A stretch of DNA of 64,000 nucleotides, from contig JACRBM010000043.1 of assembly GCA_016219275.1 (NCBI GenBank), positions 1 to 64,000 on the forward strand, read 5' to 3'. Shown here piece by piece: positions 8,251 to 17,447 of this stretch. Within the stretch, counting starts at the first letter, position 1, and every line of letters begins with the position of its first letter. A program made the position numbers and the translations under genes. Below the pieces are notes generated by a model. It was not told where the DNA came from, searched no databases, and was given only the letters and a program-made list of their open reading frames with translations. The DNA is from Chloroflexota bacterium (GTDB lineage Bacteria > Chloroflexota > Anaerolineae > UBA4142).

Positions 8251-9591
8251 ATGCCAATCTATCTACGACGCATCTTGATGCGCGTGATCATAGTGTTCGT
8301 TTTGTGTCTCGGCATCGGCGTTGGAATTGTGTTCGATCACCAGGTCCTCGCCGCGCAAGCGCAGACGCCCACGCCAGCCGGACCCGATATGCAATTGATC
8401 GCCGAAGCGTGGAGCAAGATTGACCAACACTATGTAGACAAGAGCGCCAAGCAAACCAAGCCGCTCACGTATGGCGCGATCAGCGGCATGGTCAACGCGC
8501 TCGGCGATACCGGGCACAGCACGTTTATGACGCCGGAGATGGTCAAGGCGCAACACAATTTCCGGCAAGGGGCGTACGAAGGCATCGGCGCGCAACTGGA
8601 ATCGAAGGATGGACACCCGGTCATCATCGCGCCGTTCGATAATTCGCCAGCGCAACGCGCCGGCTTGCGCGCGGGTCACATCATTCTCAAAGTCAACGGC
8701 GACGTGGTTACGGGTCTGCCGTTGGAACAAGTGATCAGCCGCGTCCTGGGTCCGGCTGGCACAGCGGTCACGTTGACGATCCTGGATCCGCAAACGAACC
8801 AGACGATGGATCTGACCATCGTGCGCGCGCGGATCACGCTGAACAATGTGACGTGGCAACAGTTGCCCGGCACAACGCTCGCGCATTTACGGATCGCCGC
8901 GTTCAGCCAGAACACCAGCCGCGATCTGCGCGCCGCGCTGACCGAGATTCAGCAACAGGGTATGACCGGCATCATTTTGGACTTGCGAAATAATCCCGGC
9001 GGATTGTTGAGCGAAGCGACCACCACCGCGAGTCAATTCTTGTCGAGCGGCGATGTGCTTTTGGAAAAAGACTCGCAGGGACAAATCCGTCACATCGCGG
9101 TACGCCCTGGCGGACTCGCAACCCAGGTTCCGCTCGTGGTCTTGGTCAATCGCGGGAGCGCGAGTGCGTCCGAGATCGTGTCGGGCGCGCTGCAAGACGC
9201 ACAGCGCGCGACGCTGATCGGCGAGACGACCTTCGGCACCGGCACCGTGCTCACCGAGTTTGGGCTGTCCGACGGCTCGGCGTTGATGCTCGCGATCCAA
9301 GAATGGCTGACGCCGAATGGACGCGTGATTTGGCACAAAGGGATCATCCCGGATAAAACGGTCACACTGCCGGTGACCGCGCGTCTGTTGATGCCGGAAG
9401 GGGAACGCAATTTGACGGCGGAGCAACTGCGCGCGAGTGAAGATCAACAATTATTGCGCGCCATCGAAACACTCATAAAGTCCGCGCAACAAGATAATCC
9501 ATTCCCAGTTCCAACCGACGCGTCCACAATCGAGGTGTCGCAACTCTTGGCGCTCAACCTGGACTATTTCCAGCGATTTGCTTTTGTGTAA
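8251..9591 (+). CDS. S41-family (CTP-like) secreted protease, Lys-to-Thr variant
   Basis: 446 residues. An N-terminal signal or anchor helix (about 8-32) ends near 'VLAAQAQT'. A PDZ domain follows (about 115-200, 'GIGAQLESKDGHPVI', 'SPAQRAGLRAGHIIL'), then the S41 core. The nucleophile Ser lies in 'NRGSASASEIVSGAL'. In C-terminal processing proteases the general base is the Lys of 'TFGKG'; here it reads 'TTFGTGTVL', with Thr in its place. The protein may use another mechanism or be a binding protein. The start is the ATG after GGAGG (8241); an in-frame upstream extension has no ribosome site and no homologous look. A strong terminator follows at once. Confidence 0.9.
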   Translation: MPIYLRRILMRVIIVFVLCLGIGVGIVFDHQVLAAQAQTPTPAGPDMQLIAEAWSKIDQHYVDKSAKQTKPLTYGAISGMVNALGDTGHSTFMTPEMVKAQHNFRQGAYEGIGAQLESKDGHPVIIAPFDNSPAQRAGLRAGHIILKVNGDVVTGLPLEQVISRVLGPAGTAVTLTILDPQTNQTMDLTIVRARITLNNVTWQQLPGTTLAHLRIAAFSQNTSRDLRAALTEIQQQGMTGIILDLRNNPGGLLSEATTTASQFLSSGDVLLEKDSQGQIRHIAVRPGGLATQVPLVVLVNRGSASASEIVSGALQDAQRATLIGETTFGTGTVLTEFGLSDGSALMLAIQEWLTPNGRVIWHKGIIPDKTVTLPVTARLLMPEGERNLTAEQLRASEDQQLLRAIETLIKSAQQDNPFPVPTDASTIEVSQLLALNLDYFQRFAFV

Positions 9592-9593
9592 TG

Positions 9594-9632
9594 ACAAGAC
9601 CGTCTCTGATTCAGAGACGGTCTTGTTTTATT
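9594..9632 (+). terminator. Rho-independent terminator after the S41 protease
   Basis: A perfect 16-bp stem (ACAAGACCGTCTCTGA with its complement) with a one-base centre is followed by TTTTATT, starting three bases past the stop codon. Confidence 0.85.
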
Positions 9633-9681
9633 CACCATCAGGCGCGTTGGATTTGCGATGCGGCAAGCGCAGACTCACGCT

Positions 9682-10344
9682 TCAACAGCCCGCGATTGCG
9701 CGCATCCCCTGCAAAATCGGATCGGTTGTCCCGCGTGTGTTCTCGCAAAACTCGGCTCTCCAGGTAGCTGGGTCGCCGGCGATTTGAGCGCCGAGGACAA
9801 ACATTACGCCATAGCCGCCGGCGCGGCGCGCCAACACCATGAAAACATTCGCAAAGTTGGCGAGGGCTTGGGCGCGATCCGTCGCATGTCCCACCGCTTC
9901 AATCGTCAATGGATAAAAGTCGCCGGCGGGACCTTCCAGTTTCACTGTCAGTTCACCGACCTTGGTTCCCGGACCACCCAAGGGCGCGGTGAATTCCTTT
10001 TGCCGCGCGAGTTTAATGGAACGTCCGGCGGGAACGACAGGATCAATCTGGTTGGGATGATCCAATCGCAAATCAATCAACGGCTCGGCATTTCCAATGG
10101 AAATCAAAGTGTACTTGGTGCTGTTGAACGAATCCGCGCCGGCGGTATTGCGCGTTCGCGTGATCCAGTACACCGGATCAACGGTCTGGTCAATCGCCGC
10201 GCTCAAGTTCGCGGACGAGTCAAAAGCCAACACCGCGTCTGGCGCGTTCGCCAAGGAATATACCGCGCGTTTGCCAAAGTACGGTCCGAGCGACTTGCTT
10301 TTTTTCATCTCGAACGTTGCTTCAACCACGAATTGCGAAGCCAT
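9682..10344 (-). CDS. Hypothetical protein
   Basis: 220 residues, not recognised. It is mostly predicted strand with no signal peptide, and contains 'VDPVYWITRTRNTAGADSF' and a C-terminal helical part ('RAQALANFANVFMVLARRAGG'). A good ribosome site (GGAGTG) precedes the ATG. It follows the metalloprotease-propeller gene on the same strand with a gap of about 120 bases and probably belongs to the same unit as the TIR proteins. Its composition is like its neighbours. Confidence 0.7.
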   Translation of the reverse strand: MASQFVVEATFEMKKSKSLGPYFGKRAVYSLANAPDAVLAFDSSANLSAAIDQTVDPVYWITRTRNTAGADSFNSTKYTLISIGNAEPLIDLRLDHPNQIDPVVPAGRSIKLARQKEFTAPLGGPGTKVGELTVKLEGPAGDFYPLTIEAVGHATDRAQALANFANVFMVLARRAGGYGVMFVLGAQIAGDPATWRAEFCENTRGTTDPILQGMRAIAGC

Positions 10345-10467
10345 TTAGCACTCCTTTTTTGACCTGGGTCGCTAGCGCGATTGTAACCACTTTGCCGATG
10401 CCAAACTACTTTGTTGTGCGAAAATTTGAAGGCGCACCTCCTTTCTGCTCATCCGATTGCGTCACAG

Positions 10468-13400
10468 TCAAAGGTCGAGTTGGATCGTCGTGACCACATT
10501 CACCGCGCCGTACTTGAGCGCATAGTAGCCAGGTTCGAGTTGTGCGTAAACGATCCGCGTATCCTCAGCGTTGCCGGCAATTTTCTGGACACTCCTTTTC
10601 AACCACCATAACTCCTCAGGTCGCGGATCAACGACGAGTGTGGGCGTCGCTTGCTGTAAATAGAAAACCGCCCAGCGACTAGTCCAGCGCGTAGAAGGCG
10701 CAAGCGCGATGACCTGCTCGGTCTTTAGCGTCGGCACAGTGATGCCCGCTAACGCGTCAACCTCATCTACCGGTTCCCATACCTCGTTCACGCGACGCCA
10801 CAGTCCGTACAGCGCGGTGCCTGCCCAGAGCACATCGTCCTTCGCAAGAATTTGCGTGACCGTGGCATCGTGCGGTAAATCGCCGCCGTCGAGTCGCGTC
10901 CATTCCCAAGCATGGTTGCGCGAGACGCCTTTGAACGCGCCGCTCGTCGTGCCCGCATACACCGCGAATTCCGGCGCGGCGCTGACGGCAAGGCAAAGCA
11001 CCGCCGAATCATTCAGGTTTGCTTTCGTCGCAACCTGGATTTGATGTTGCGTTTCGCCATTCTGGTCAATCTGCAATTGCCAGATACCGACGTTGCCCGT
11101 GCCGACGTAAACCGTCGCGTCGTTCGACGCGAGACACGTGACCAAATCATCGGCTTGGCGATTTAAGACAACCATCTTCCACGAGCCATTCGCGGCGCGC
11201 GTCCACACTGCGTTGTAGCCAGCGATGCACAATGCCGATACCGCGTTCGTCGCGATGGCGAGATCGAGCGCGAGCCGACCTTCGAATTGCGTGCCATTTT
11301 GCGGGTTGTAGAATGTCCAGGTCGGATTCGGATGCAACGCGCCCAAACCGCTCCCCACAAATGGGTCGTCGTTCGAGGGAGTGGCAAGTGCAAAGAGTCG
11401 CCCATGTTTGGCGTTCTTCCATGCCGCGACCTTGCGCCACCGGGCATGGTTGGGACCTTGCTGATAAACCTCGGTCTCCGTCGCGGCGTACCACGTGTTA
11501 CCACGAACGGCGAGCGCAACCACATCGCGCAAAAATTCATTCGGCTGATTGTCCACCAGTTCGTCTTCTTTGCGCGACCAATTTTGTCCGTCAAAGCGCA
11601 TCACGCCGGCATCTGCGCCGACGACGACCGATTGCCCCGATGTGGTTAATGCCTGGATTCCTTGGTTGGTCACGATGCCACGTTGTGAGAACAGCACGCG
11701 CAAAATTTCGCGCCATTCGATCTGGGGGAATTCAACTTCGGCGGTGTACGAGAGCGTCTCGCTGGCAAACTCGAAATTGGAAACGAGTTCACTGTCGAAT
11801 TTGATGTACGCGCTCAACGCTAAACGATCCGCCACATCAACGCCGACGAGTGTTCGCAAATCCCACAACACGCGCGCCCAGACCATCGCCGCATCATACA
11901 CCGGTAACGCGTCCTCACTGACCACGGCAAGCGGATAGAGATTCGGCAAAGCGAACAGGTCTGCGCCGGCGATGGCGTCTGGACGCGTCAGCGCCCAGCG
12001 TTGTCCCCACCCTTTGTCAACGCCGGCGACGACATCCTGGGCACGATACGCCGCGCGCGCCCACAACAACGCGGGGTCCGTTTGCTCGGCGAGTGAGCGC
12101 GCAAAATAATTGGCATACCCCTCCAACAACGAACGCGCAAAGGGCGGCGCACCGGGCGAAGCTTTGAACGGTTTTGGATTGAGCAGCCACATCAACGCGT
12201 GCGCGACTTCGTGATAAATCAACTCCGGGTCAAGCGCCGGTTGATGCACTAAATTCGCGGCGGTCTCGATGCCATCACCTGGGTCTTTTTGAAACGTGAT
12301 GCGCGGCGGCGTACTGCCGAAATCGAACTTGGTTCGCGCAATCGTGTCCACGACTAGGTCAATGTGTGTCGCCGGATTCAAGCGCGCGCGAACACTGTTG
12401 GGTTGTCCAGCGCAACCGTTCTGAAAATAGGTCAACATTTTGCCGGCGTGATACGCCGCGTTCGCCGCCTTGAATTCGGGCGTGCTCGGATCATGGCTCA
12501 ACGGTCCTGCTTGCCATTGGAAAGGAACCTCGCCGTTCGCCGTTTGAATTTTGACATGGATGAACGCCGGCGTAGGATCGGCGTCCGGAAAATTGCCGGT
12601 CAGTTGCGCGTTCGGTACGAGTTCCCAATGCAACGCCTCGCCCGCATTCGAAAACGCCACCGCGTTCGCGTGCAACGCGGACGATTGCGGCAAACCGAGC
12701 ACCTCGCCGGATTCGCGATCAATGAACAGCGTCCAGGTTTCTGTGTCATCGGGAGAATGCAATTCAACCTGGGTCGCGAGAAAATACTCTCCACCGAAAG
12801 GCAGTACACACGATTCGCTCCCGGCATAATGCACCACCCGCGCGTGCCAACCGGCAAACGAAGGCACGGCGTCCACACATTTCACCACGCGATTTCGTGC
12901 GCGTTCCACGAGTTCGATTTCGACTTGCGCGTCTGGGTTTGGCGTACGCTCGGTATAGTGCGCTACCGCATTGAGCGCGATGCAAACGGCTTGCTCGATG
13001 GAGACCTCTGACTTGAAGGCGAGATCGTGCGGCGCCGGGAAAAAAGCGCTCGTCGCATAGACGCGTCGCTCCTTCGCCGTGATGTGCACGTTGAGCGTAC
13101 CGCCATACACCGGCAATTCGCCGGAGAATTGTTGGTAACGCACGTCCGCTTCCACCTCGCGCGTCAAGTCGTCCGGCACAAGACGCCACACCGATTTCCA
13201 CTCGATTGTTCCGAACAACGCTTGCGAAATCATCGGATTGTTGAGCCACGCCGTTGCCTTCTCGACCGGATTAGACCAACTCACTTGATCCGATTGCAAC
13301 CAACCTGGGAGATGCGTCGGCAGACCGGTCGCCGCCGAGCGTTGTGCGCGCCAAGTGAACAAGGTGTTTTTGAATTCCTGTTGCATCTTGGCGTACTGTG

Positions 13401-13638
13401 GTTGGTAATCGCGCAACGCGGTTTGCGAAATCTCCAGCTCTTTCGCGTCGGCATTAAAGCCGCCGCCCACGAACGGGTCCTGACCAGGCGATAGCACGCG
13501 GATATTCGCTTTGTCGTCGTGGGGGCGAATGATTGGCGATTGACGCGAACGTTGCGGCGACAGTTCGCGCGCGAAGCGCGATTCGCCGCGCGGGTAAATC
13601 GAATTCGCAGCCGGACGGCGTACGTGATTCACGAGCAT
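10468..13638 (-). CDS. Zinc metalloprotease with C-terminal beta-propeller
   Basis: About 1056 residues. The N-terminal third resembles an FTP/PepSY-type propeptide region. The zinc site is 'YHEVAHALMW' (H476, E477, H480), with 'LLEGYANYFARS' about 30 residues on as the third ligand; this is the gluzincin (M4/M36-like) pattern. From about residue 660 the chain turns into propeller-like repeats ('VVVGADAGVMRFDGQNW', 'VYVGTGNVGIWQL', 'VYAGTTSGAFKG'). No signal peptide is evident, so it may be cytoplasmic. A GGAGG abuts the ATG at 13638 with no spacing, so the GTG at 13632, six bases on, may be the true start. It lies behind two TIR genes. Confidence 0.8.
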   Translation of the reverse strand: MLVNHVRRPAANSIYPRGESRFARELSPQRSRQSPIIRPHDDKANIRVLSPGQDPFVGGGFNADAKELEISQTALRDYQPQYAKMQQEFKNTLFTWRAQRSAATGLPTHLPGWLQSDQVSWSNPVEKATAWLNNPMISQALFGTIEWKSVWRLVPDDLTREVEADVRYQQFSGELPVYGGTLNVHITAKERRVYATSAFFPAPHDLAFKSEVSIEQAVCIALNAVAHYTERTPNPDAQVEIELVERARNRVVKCVDAVPSFAGWHARVVHYAGSESCVLPFGGEYFLATQVELHSPDDTETWTLFIDRESGEVLGLPQSSALHANAVAFSNAGEALHWELVPNAQLTGNFPDADPTPAFIHVKIQTANGEVPFQWQAGPLSHDPSTPEFKAANAAYHAGKMLTYFQNGCAGQPNSVRARLNPATHIDLVVDTIARTKFDFGSTPPRITFQKDPGDGIETAANLVHQPALDPELIYHEVAHALMWLLNPKPFKASPGAPPFARSLLEGYANYFARSLAEQTDPALLWARAAYRAQDVVAGVDKGWGQRWALTRPDAIAGADLFALPNLYPLAVVSEDALPVYDAAMVWARVLWDLRTLVGVDVADRLALSAYIKFDSELVSNFEFASETLSYTAEVEFPQIEWREILRVLFSQRGIVTNQGIQALTTSGQSVVVGADAGVMRFDGQNWSRKEDELVDNQPNEFLRDVVALAVRGNTWYAATETEVYQQGPNHARWRKVAAWKNAKHGRLFALATPSNDDPFVGSGLGALHPNPTWTFYNPQNGTQFEGRLALDLAIATNAVSALCIAGYNAVWTRAANGSWKMVVLNRQADDLVTCLASNDATVYVGTGNVGIWQLQIDQNGETQHQIQVATKANLNDSAVLCLAVSAAPEFAVYAGTTSGAFKGVSRNHAWEWTRLDGGDLPHDATVTQILAKDDVLWAGTALYGLWRRVNEVWEPVDEVDALAGITVPTLKTEQVIALAPSTRWTSRWAVFYLQQATPTLVVDPRPEELWWLKRSVQKIAGNAEDTRIVYAQLEPGYYALKYGAVNVVTTIQLDL

Positions 13639-13680
13639 CCTCCTTTCTTTTCGTAACACTGGCGTCATTCTTTAGCGAAA

Positions 13681-13725
13681 ACTCTTGCGAAGGTTTTTCG
13701 ATTAACCCTTCGCAAGGTTGACTGA
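13681..13725. repeat. Paired small palindromes (CTTGCGAAGG type)
   Basis: CTTGCGAAGGTTT and CCCTTCGCAAGGTT lie in opposite orientation about 20 bases apart and could pair into one hairpin between the metalloprotease gene and the TIR-propeller gene. The motif matches the copies at 7821 and 7866. Confidence 0.5.
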
Positions 13726-13740
13726 ATTCCAAAATTACTT

Positions 13741-15414
13741 TTATGGCAACAGCGCGCGATACCAGGGCACGATTTGATAACGCAAGACCCGATTGCTGGC
13801 GAACACGATGCGCGAGTTCATCAACACGAGCGGGACATCCGCCGGCGCGCGCGGGTCTTGGGCGAAATACAACAGGCAAGCGAAACAAAGATTCACCGGC
13901 GCAAGTGTGTCGGGAGTGCCTGCCCCGCGAACATAGTTGTAATAAACTTTGCCGAAAAAATCCGCCACGTACCAACGCGGTTGTGCGTTGCCATCTACGT
14001 ACAATCCACTTACCGTCTGCGAGAATTCGCCGATTGGGTTCGACGGCGCACCGTTTTCGATTCTCCAGACATGATACGGCTTGGCATCATACGGCGCGCG
14101 AAGATCCTGGGTCAACATCACGATCTCGTTTTGCGGATTCGGCGCGTGGGCTAACGCAAGATAGCGATAGCGTTGCATTCCATCGTGTTGACGTTGCCAA
14201 CATGCGCCATCATCGCGGCTATAGTACAAACCGGCATAACTGGGTGGACGTTCAGTCGCGCCGCTACCCACGTACAGTCCGGCATCCGTCATCAACATCG
14301 CGTTGACCAAAAAATTTTCTGGCAGCGCGCGCCCAGCCGCGCCCGGACATGCTCCTGCCGTATCCACGCGCGTCCACCGATTGCCGCCATCTGTCGAGCG
14401 CCACAAGCTGCCGCCGGTGACCGCGACAAAGACCAGATCAGGATTGCTGGGTGAAACTGCCACCAATTTGAGTTGCTCGGGTACTTGACCGACACCGACC
14501 GCGTCCCAGCTTGCGCCCGCATTGTCGCTCCGAAGCAAGCCGACATCGCTCGTCGCGGCATACACGCGACGTCCCGTTGCCGCAAACGATTTGATTGCCG
14601 CGATCGTGCAGGTCTGACCAGGTAGCTTGAACTCGAGCGTCGCCGTGACCGCTTTCCACGTTTGCCCGCCATTCTCACTGCGCCACAAGCCCGGCAAATC
14701 GGCAACCTTTTTGCAATCGTTTGCAAAATCGCTCGCGGCGCCGACGACGAGCGCATCGTCCACGCGCAAAATGCGGAACGCGTCTTGCGCGGTGTGCCCG
14801 AGATCATCGCGCAGATCAACCGCGGACCACCCGAGTCGCGGCGCAAACGGTCCTTGTTGACCCAGCATCAATATCAAAACACCGAGCGCGGTCAACGCGA
14901 TGGTGTAACGCCGAATCTCGCGCCGATAGCGCCGAACCCAGCGTCGCCACGCACTCCAATCCCAGCCACGCGGGAAAGGAACGGGAATCACATCTTCAAC
15001 ATCGCGGCGGACGCGCGTGAATTGCTGTTCCCATTTCTTTTGGTTTGTGAAATCGGCAGAGGTCAATTTGGGCTTGGTGAAAATTTCGGGCAGGTCACAC
15101 GGCTTGAGGATGAGCGGCAATAACTTGCGTCGTTGCGCCAGTGGATCGTCGTACCGCAACAATTGCGCCTCGAACACATTCAATTCGCTTGCCAGCCACG
15201 CCGGCGTCACTACGACGAGCGAACGATAACTGTGCGCGACCGCGTGTTGAATGTTTTCGATTTCCGGTTTGCCCACCACAAAGTCGCGAAAGCCGACACA
15301 CACGCGCAAGTTGGCTTGTTCCAAGCGCGGCAAGAGCCAGTCTTCCACCCACGCGCGGTCGGCGGAAGCATGGCTCACAAAAACATCGTACTGGGCACGC
15401 GCGTTCTCGGTCAT
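13741..15414 (-). CDS. TIR domain - transmembrane - beta-propeller protein
   Basis: About 557 residues from the ATG at 15414, which follows GGAGGT; an upstream in-frame extension lacks support. A TIR domain occupies about 8-150 ('YDVFVSHASADRAWVEDWLL', then 'GFRDFVVGKPEI', and a candidate catalytic Glu in 'ASELNVFEAQLL'). A short linker and one membrane helix (about 168-190) follow, then BNR/sialidase-like propeller blades ('GLWRSENGGQTWKAV', 'GLLRSDNAGASW', 'SLWRSTDGGNRW'). The order places TIR inside the cell and the propeller outside, like a one-piece receptor. TIR domains of this type are often NADases in conflict systems; activity here is inferred. Confidence 0.85.
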   Translation of the reverse strand: MTENARAQYDVFVSHASADRAWVEDWLLPRLEQANLRVCVGFRDFVVGKPEIENIQHAVAHSYRSLVVVTPAWLASELNVFEAQLLRYDDPLAQRRKLLPLILKPCDLPEIFTKPKLTSADFTNQKKWEQQFTRVRRDVEDVIPVPFPRGWDWSAWRRWVRRYRREIRRYTIALTALGVLILMLGQQGPFAPRLGWSAVDLRDDLGHTAQDAFRILRVDDALVVGAASDFANDCKKVADLPGLWRSENGGQTWKAVTATLEFKLPGQTCTIAAIKSFAATGRRVYAATSDVGLLRSDNAGASWDAVGVGQVPEQLKLVAVSPSNPDLVFVAVTGGSLWRSTDGGNRWTRVDTAGACPGAAGRALPENFLVNAMLMTDAGLYVGSGATERPPSYAGLYYSRDDGACWQRQHDGMQRYRYLALAHAPNPQNEIVMLTQDLRAPYDAKPYHVWRIENGAPSNPIGEFSQTVSGLYVDGNAQPRWYVADFFGKVYYNYVRGAGTPDTLAPVNLCFACLLYFAQDPRAPADVPLVLMNSRIVFASNRVLRYQIVPWYRALLP

Positions 15415-15454
15415 TCGACACCTCCAGATAGCGCGTTCGATGGTCTTGGTGAGG

Positions 15455-15892
15455 TCAGGTTGGGGTGGATGAATTGGATGGAGGACGCACGGCATTGATC
15501 AGGCGCGTCCAGGTTAGTGGGTCGGGCTGGGAGAAATCCAAATACGTCAGCATCCGAATGCGGAGAGGCAATTCGCAACGTTCCAGGAGCAGTGGGATGA
15601 CGCGGCGTTGGCGCGCGGCAGGATCGAGTGTTTGGGCGAGGATGTTTTCAAAGGCAGTCCATTCGCTGGCGAGGTAGCGCAGGGTAATGACCAACAACGT
15701 TTTGCGAGTAGTGAGCACCGCGCGCTCCATTTCGGTTACGCTAGGCGCGCCCGGTTCGAAATCGCGGAAATCAATCAGAACCGCAATGCCCGCCGCTTCG
15801 AGTGGCGGCAACAGATGTGCGCGCACCCAGGCGGCATCGTAGTGACTGTAGCTGATAAAGAGATCGCGTGTCGTGCTGTTCGTGTCCGGCAT
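15455..15892 (-). CDS. Stand-alone TIR domain protein
   Basis: 145 residues, essentially one TIR domain: 'DLFISYSHYDAAWVRAHLLPPLE' (split by the usual first loop), 'VLIDFRDFEPGAP' and 'YLASEWTAFENIL' with the candidate catalytic Glu. It precedes the TIR-propeller gene by about 40 bases on the same strand and probably starts this transcription unit. The two TIR domains share the same loop motifs, which suggests duplication. No ThsA-like SLOG/Macro partner is in the window. Confidence 0.85.
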   Translation of the reverse strand: MPDTNSTTRDLFISYSHYDAAWVRAHLLPPLEAAGIAVLIDFRDFEPGAPSVTEMERAVLTTRKTLLVITLRYLASEWTAFENILAQTLDPAARQRRVIPLLLERCELPLRIRMLTYLDFSQPDPLTWTRLINAVRPPSNSSTPT

Positions 15893-16120
15893 AGACCCTT
15901 CGATACATCATTCGAATCATCGCGCGCGGACTGAACTGGTTCGCGTTCGACAGACTTTTCAGGTTCAGTACTTCACGAAAGCATCCTGAGCGGCGCGGCG
16001 TCCTGAGCGTAGTCGAAGGATGCGTCTACGGGCTGAATTTCGCGGTGGAACGTTGTGCTTGTGCGAATTTTAACACAGTTCTTGTGACGATGCAATCGTT
16101 GGCGCGACTTGCATGGACAC

Positions 16121-16149
16121 TTGACAAACATTGTACAGGAATGTATAAT
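16121..16149 (+). promoter_or_regulatory. Consensus promoter with 11-bp direct repeats (CarH-type operator)
   Basis: TTGACA (16121-16126), a 17-base spacer and TATAAT (16144-16149) match the sigma-70 consensus exactly. The repeat TnnACA occurs at 16121 (TTGACA) and 16132 (TGTACA), exactly 11 bases apart, with a weaker TGTATA at 16142. Repeats of this form overlapping the -35 element are how CarH/LitR proteins occlude their own promoters. The start point would fall at about 16156, next to a GTG at 16157. Confidence 0.75.
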
Positions 16150-16168
16150 CTTTAGCGTGAATGCGCCC

Positions 16169-17440
16169 ATGGCTGGATTGACTATCAAAATCGTCGCCGA
16201 ACGCACCGGCGTTTCGGTGCATACGTTGCGCGCGTGGGAACGCCGCTATGGCGTCCCGCGCCCCAGTCGCCACGCGGATAATCGCTACCGGCTGTACGAC
16301 GAGCATGACATCGCTAACGTGCTGTGGATGAAGCGTCAAATCGCCAGCGGGCTATCGCCCGCCCAAGCCAGTCTGCTGTTCCAGCAAAAATCGCCGGCGC
16401 AAGCGTTCGCCGCGACGCAACCGCCGCTTGCCGAAATGCAAGCCGCGCTCCTCGCGGCATTTGTGGAAGCGGATGAGAACGCGGCGCAGAAAATTCTCGA
16501 TCAAGCGTTCGCGCTGTTCGCGCCCGCCCAGGTCGCGCTCGACATCATTCAACCGACGATGGCATCCATCGGCGAACAGTGGGCGCAGAACGAAATTGCC
16601 GTGTGGCAGGAACACCTCGCGAGCAATTTGGTGCGGCGCAAACTGGCGGCGGTGCTGCAATCGCAGGCGTCCAATCTGACGCTCAACCCGCGCGTGCTGA
16701 CCGCGTGCGCGCCCGCTGAAGATCACGAAATCGGTCTGCTGATGTTTGCGTGGCTCGCGCAACAACAGGGTTGGAGCGTGACGTACCTGGGTCAACGCAC
16801 GCCGCTCGCCGAAATCGCCGCCGCGGCGCGCCAAGCCAGGTCGAACTGGGTCGTTGTTACTGTGACGACGGTGATCGGCTTGGCAAGTTTGCTCCCGTGG
16901 TTGCGCCAAGAAAATCGCCCGCCAACGCCGTTGGCATTCGGCGGACGCTTGCTGAATCTTGTGCCCGCGTTGCAGGAACGTCTGCCCGGCGTTTTTCTCG
17001 GCGACGATCTATCCACTGCCGCGCGCAGCCTTGCCACGCTCAAACCATGTCGCGAGGTGTATGCGCCGCGGCGACGCGCTTGGGACGCGGTGATGGCGTT
17101 GCAGGAACATCGTTTGACGATTGCGGGCGAATCAGCGGAGGCGGTGTTCGCGCAGTTGTCGCTTGCGCCGCGCGCGCGTTGGCGCGCCGAAGATTTGCGG
17201 ATGGCTGGGTTGTATTTGACAGATAGTCTCGCGTCCGCGCTCGCGTTCGACGTGCCCGACTTGATGGAGCTGGACGGTCGCTGGCTCAAGCAGATGTTGT
17301 CGCCGCGAGCGGTCCCGCCCGACGCCGTTGTGAATCACATCAAACTGTTTTCGCGCGCGCTTAGTCGCGCCCTGGGTTCGGAACACGCGTCCGCTTTCAA
17401 ACCGTTGCTGGCGCGCTTGAGCGACGCGTGTTTCCAATGA
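16169..17440 (+). CDS. CarH/LitR-like B12-binding MerR-family regulator
   Basis: About 423 residues from the ATG at 16169. An N-terminal MerR helix-turn-helix ('TGVSVHTLRAWERRYGVP') is followed by a B12-binding helical bundle ('GEQWAQNEIAVWQEHLASN', the W..EH signature) and a Rossmann cobalamin domain. That domain has 'AEDHEIG', the ExHxxG motif whose His is the lower cobalt ligand. CarH proteins with adenosylcobalamin repress in the dark and release DNA in light. A C-terminal extension of about 140 residues is longer than usual and its role is unclear. The GTG at 16157 lies at the predicted transcription start, so a leaderless start is possible. It likely represses its own operon. Confidence 0.88.
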   Translation: MAGLTIKIVAERTGVSVHTLRAWERRYGVPRPSRHADNRYRLYDEHDIANVLWMKRQIASGLSPAQASLLFQQKSPAQAFAATQPPLAEMQAALLAAFVEADENAAQKILDQAFALFAPAQVALDIIQPTMASIGEQWAQNEIAVWQEHLASNLVRRKLAAVLQSQASNLTLNPRVLTACAPAEDHEIGLLMFAWLAQQQGWSVTYLGQRTPLAEIAAAARQARSNWVVVTVTTVIGLASLLPWLRQENRPPTPLAFGGRLLNLVPALQERLPGVFLGDDLSTAARSLATLKPCREVYAPRRRAWDAVMALQEHRLTIAGESAEAVFAQLSLAPRARWRAEDLRMAGLYLTDSLASALAFDVPDLMELDGRWLKQMLSPRAVPPDAVVNHIKLFSRALSRALGSEHASAFKPLLARLSDACFQ

Positions 17441-17447
17441 GGTTCTG

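Noticed and set aside
13741-15892. TIR genes as a Thoeris system
   Set aside because: No ThsA-type SIR2/SLOG or Macro partner is adjacent; the neighbours are a metalloprotease-propeller and an unknown.
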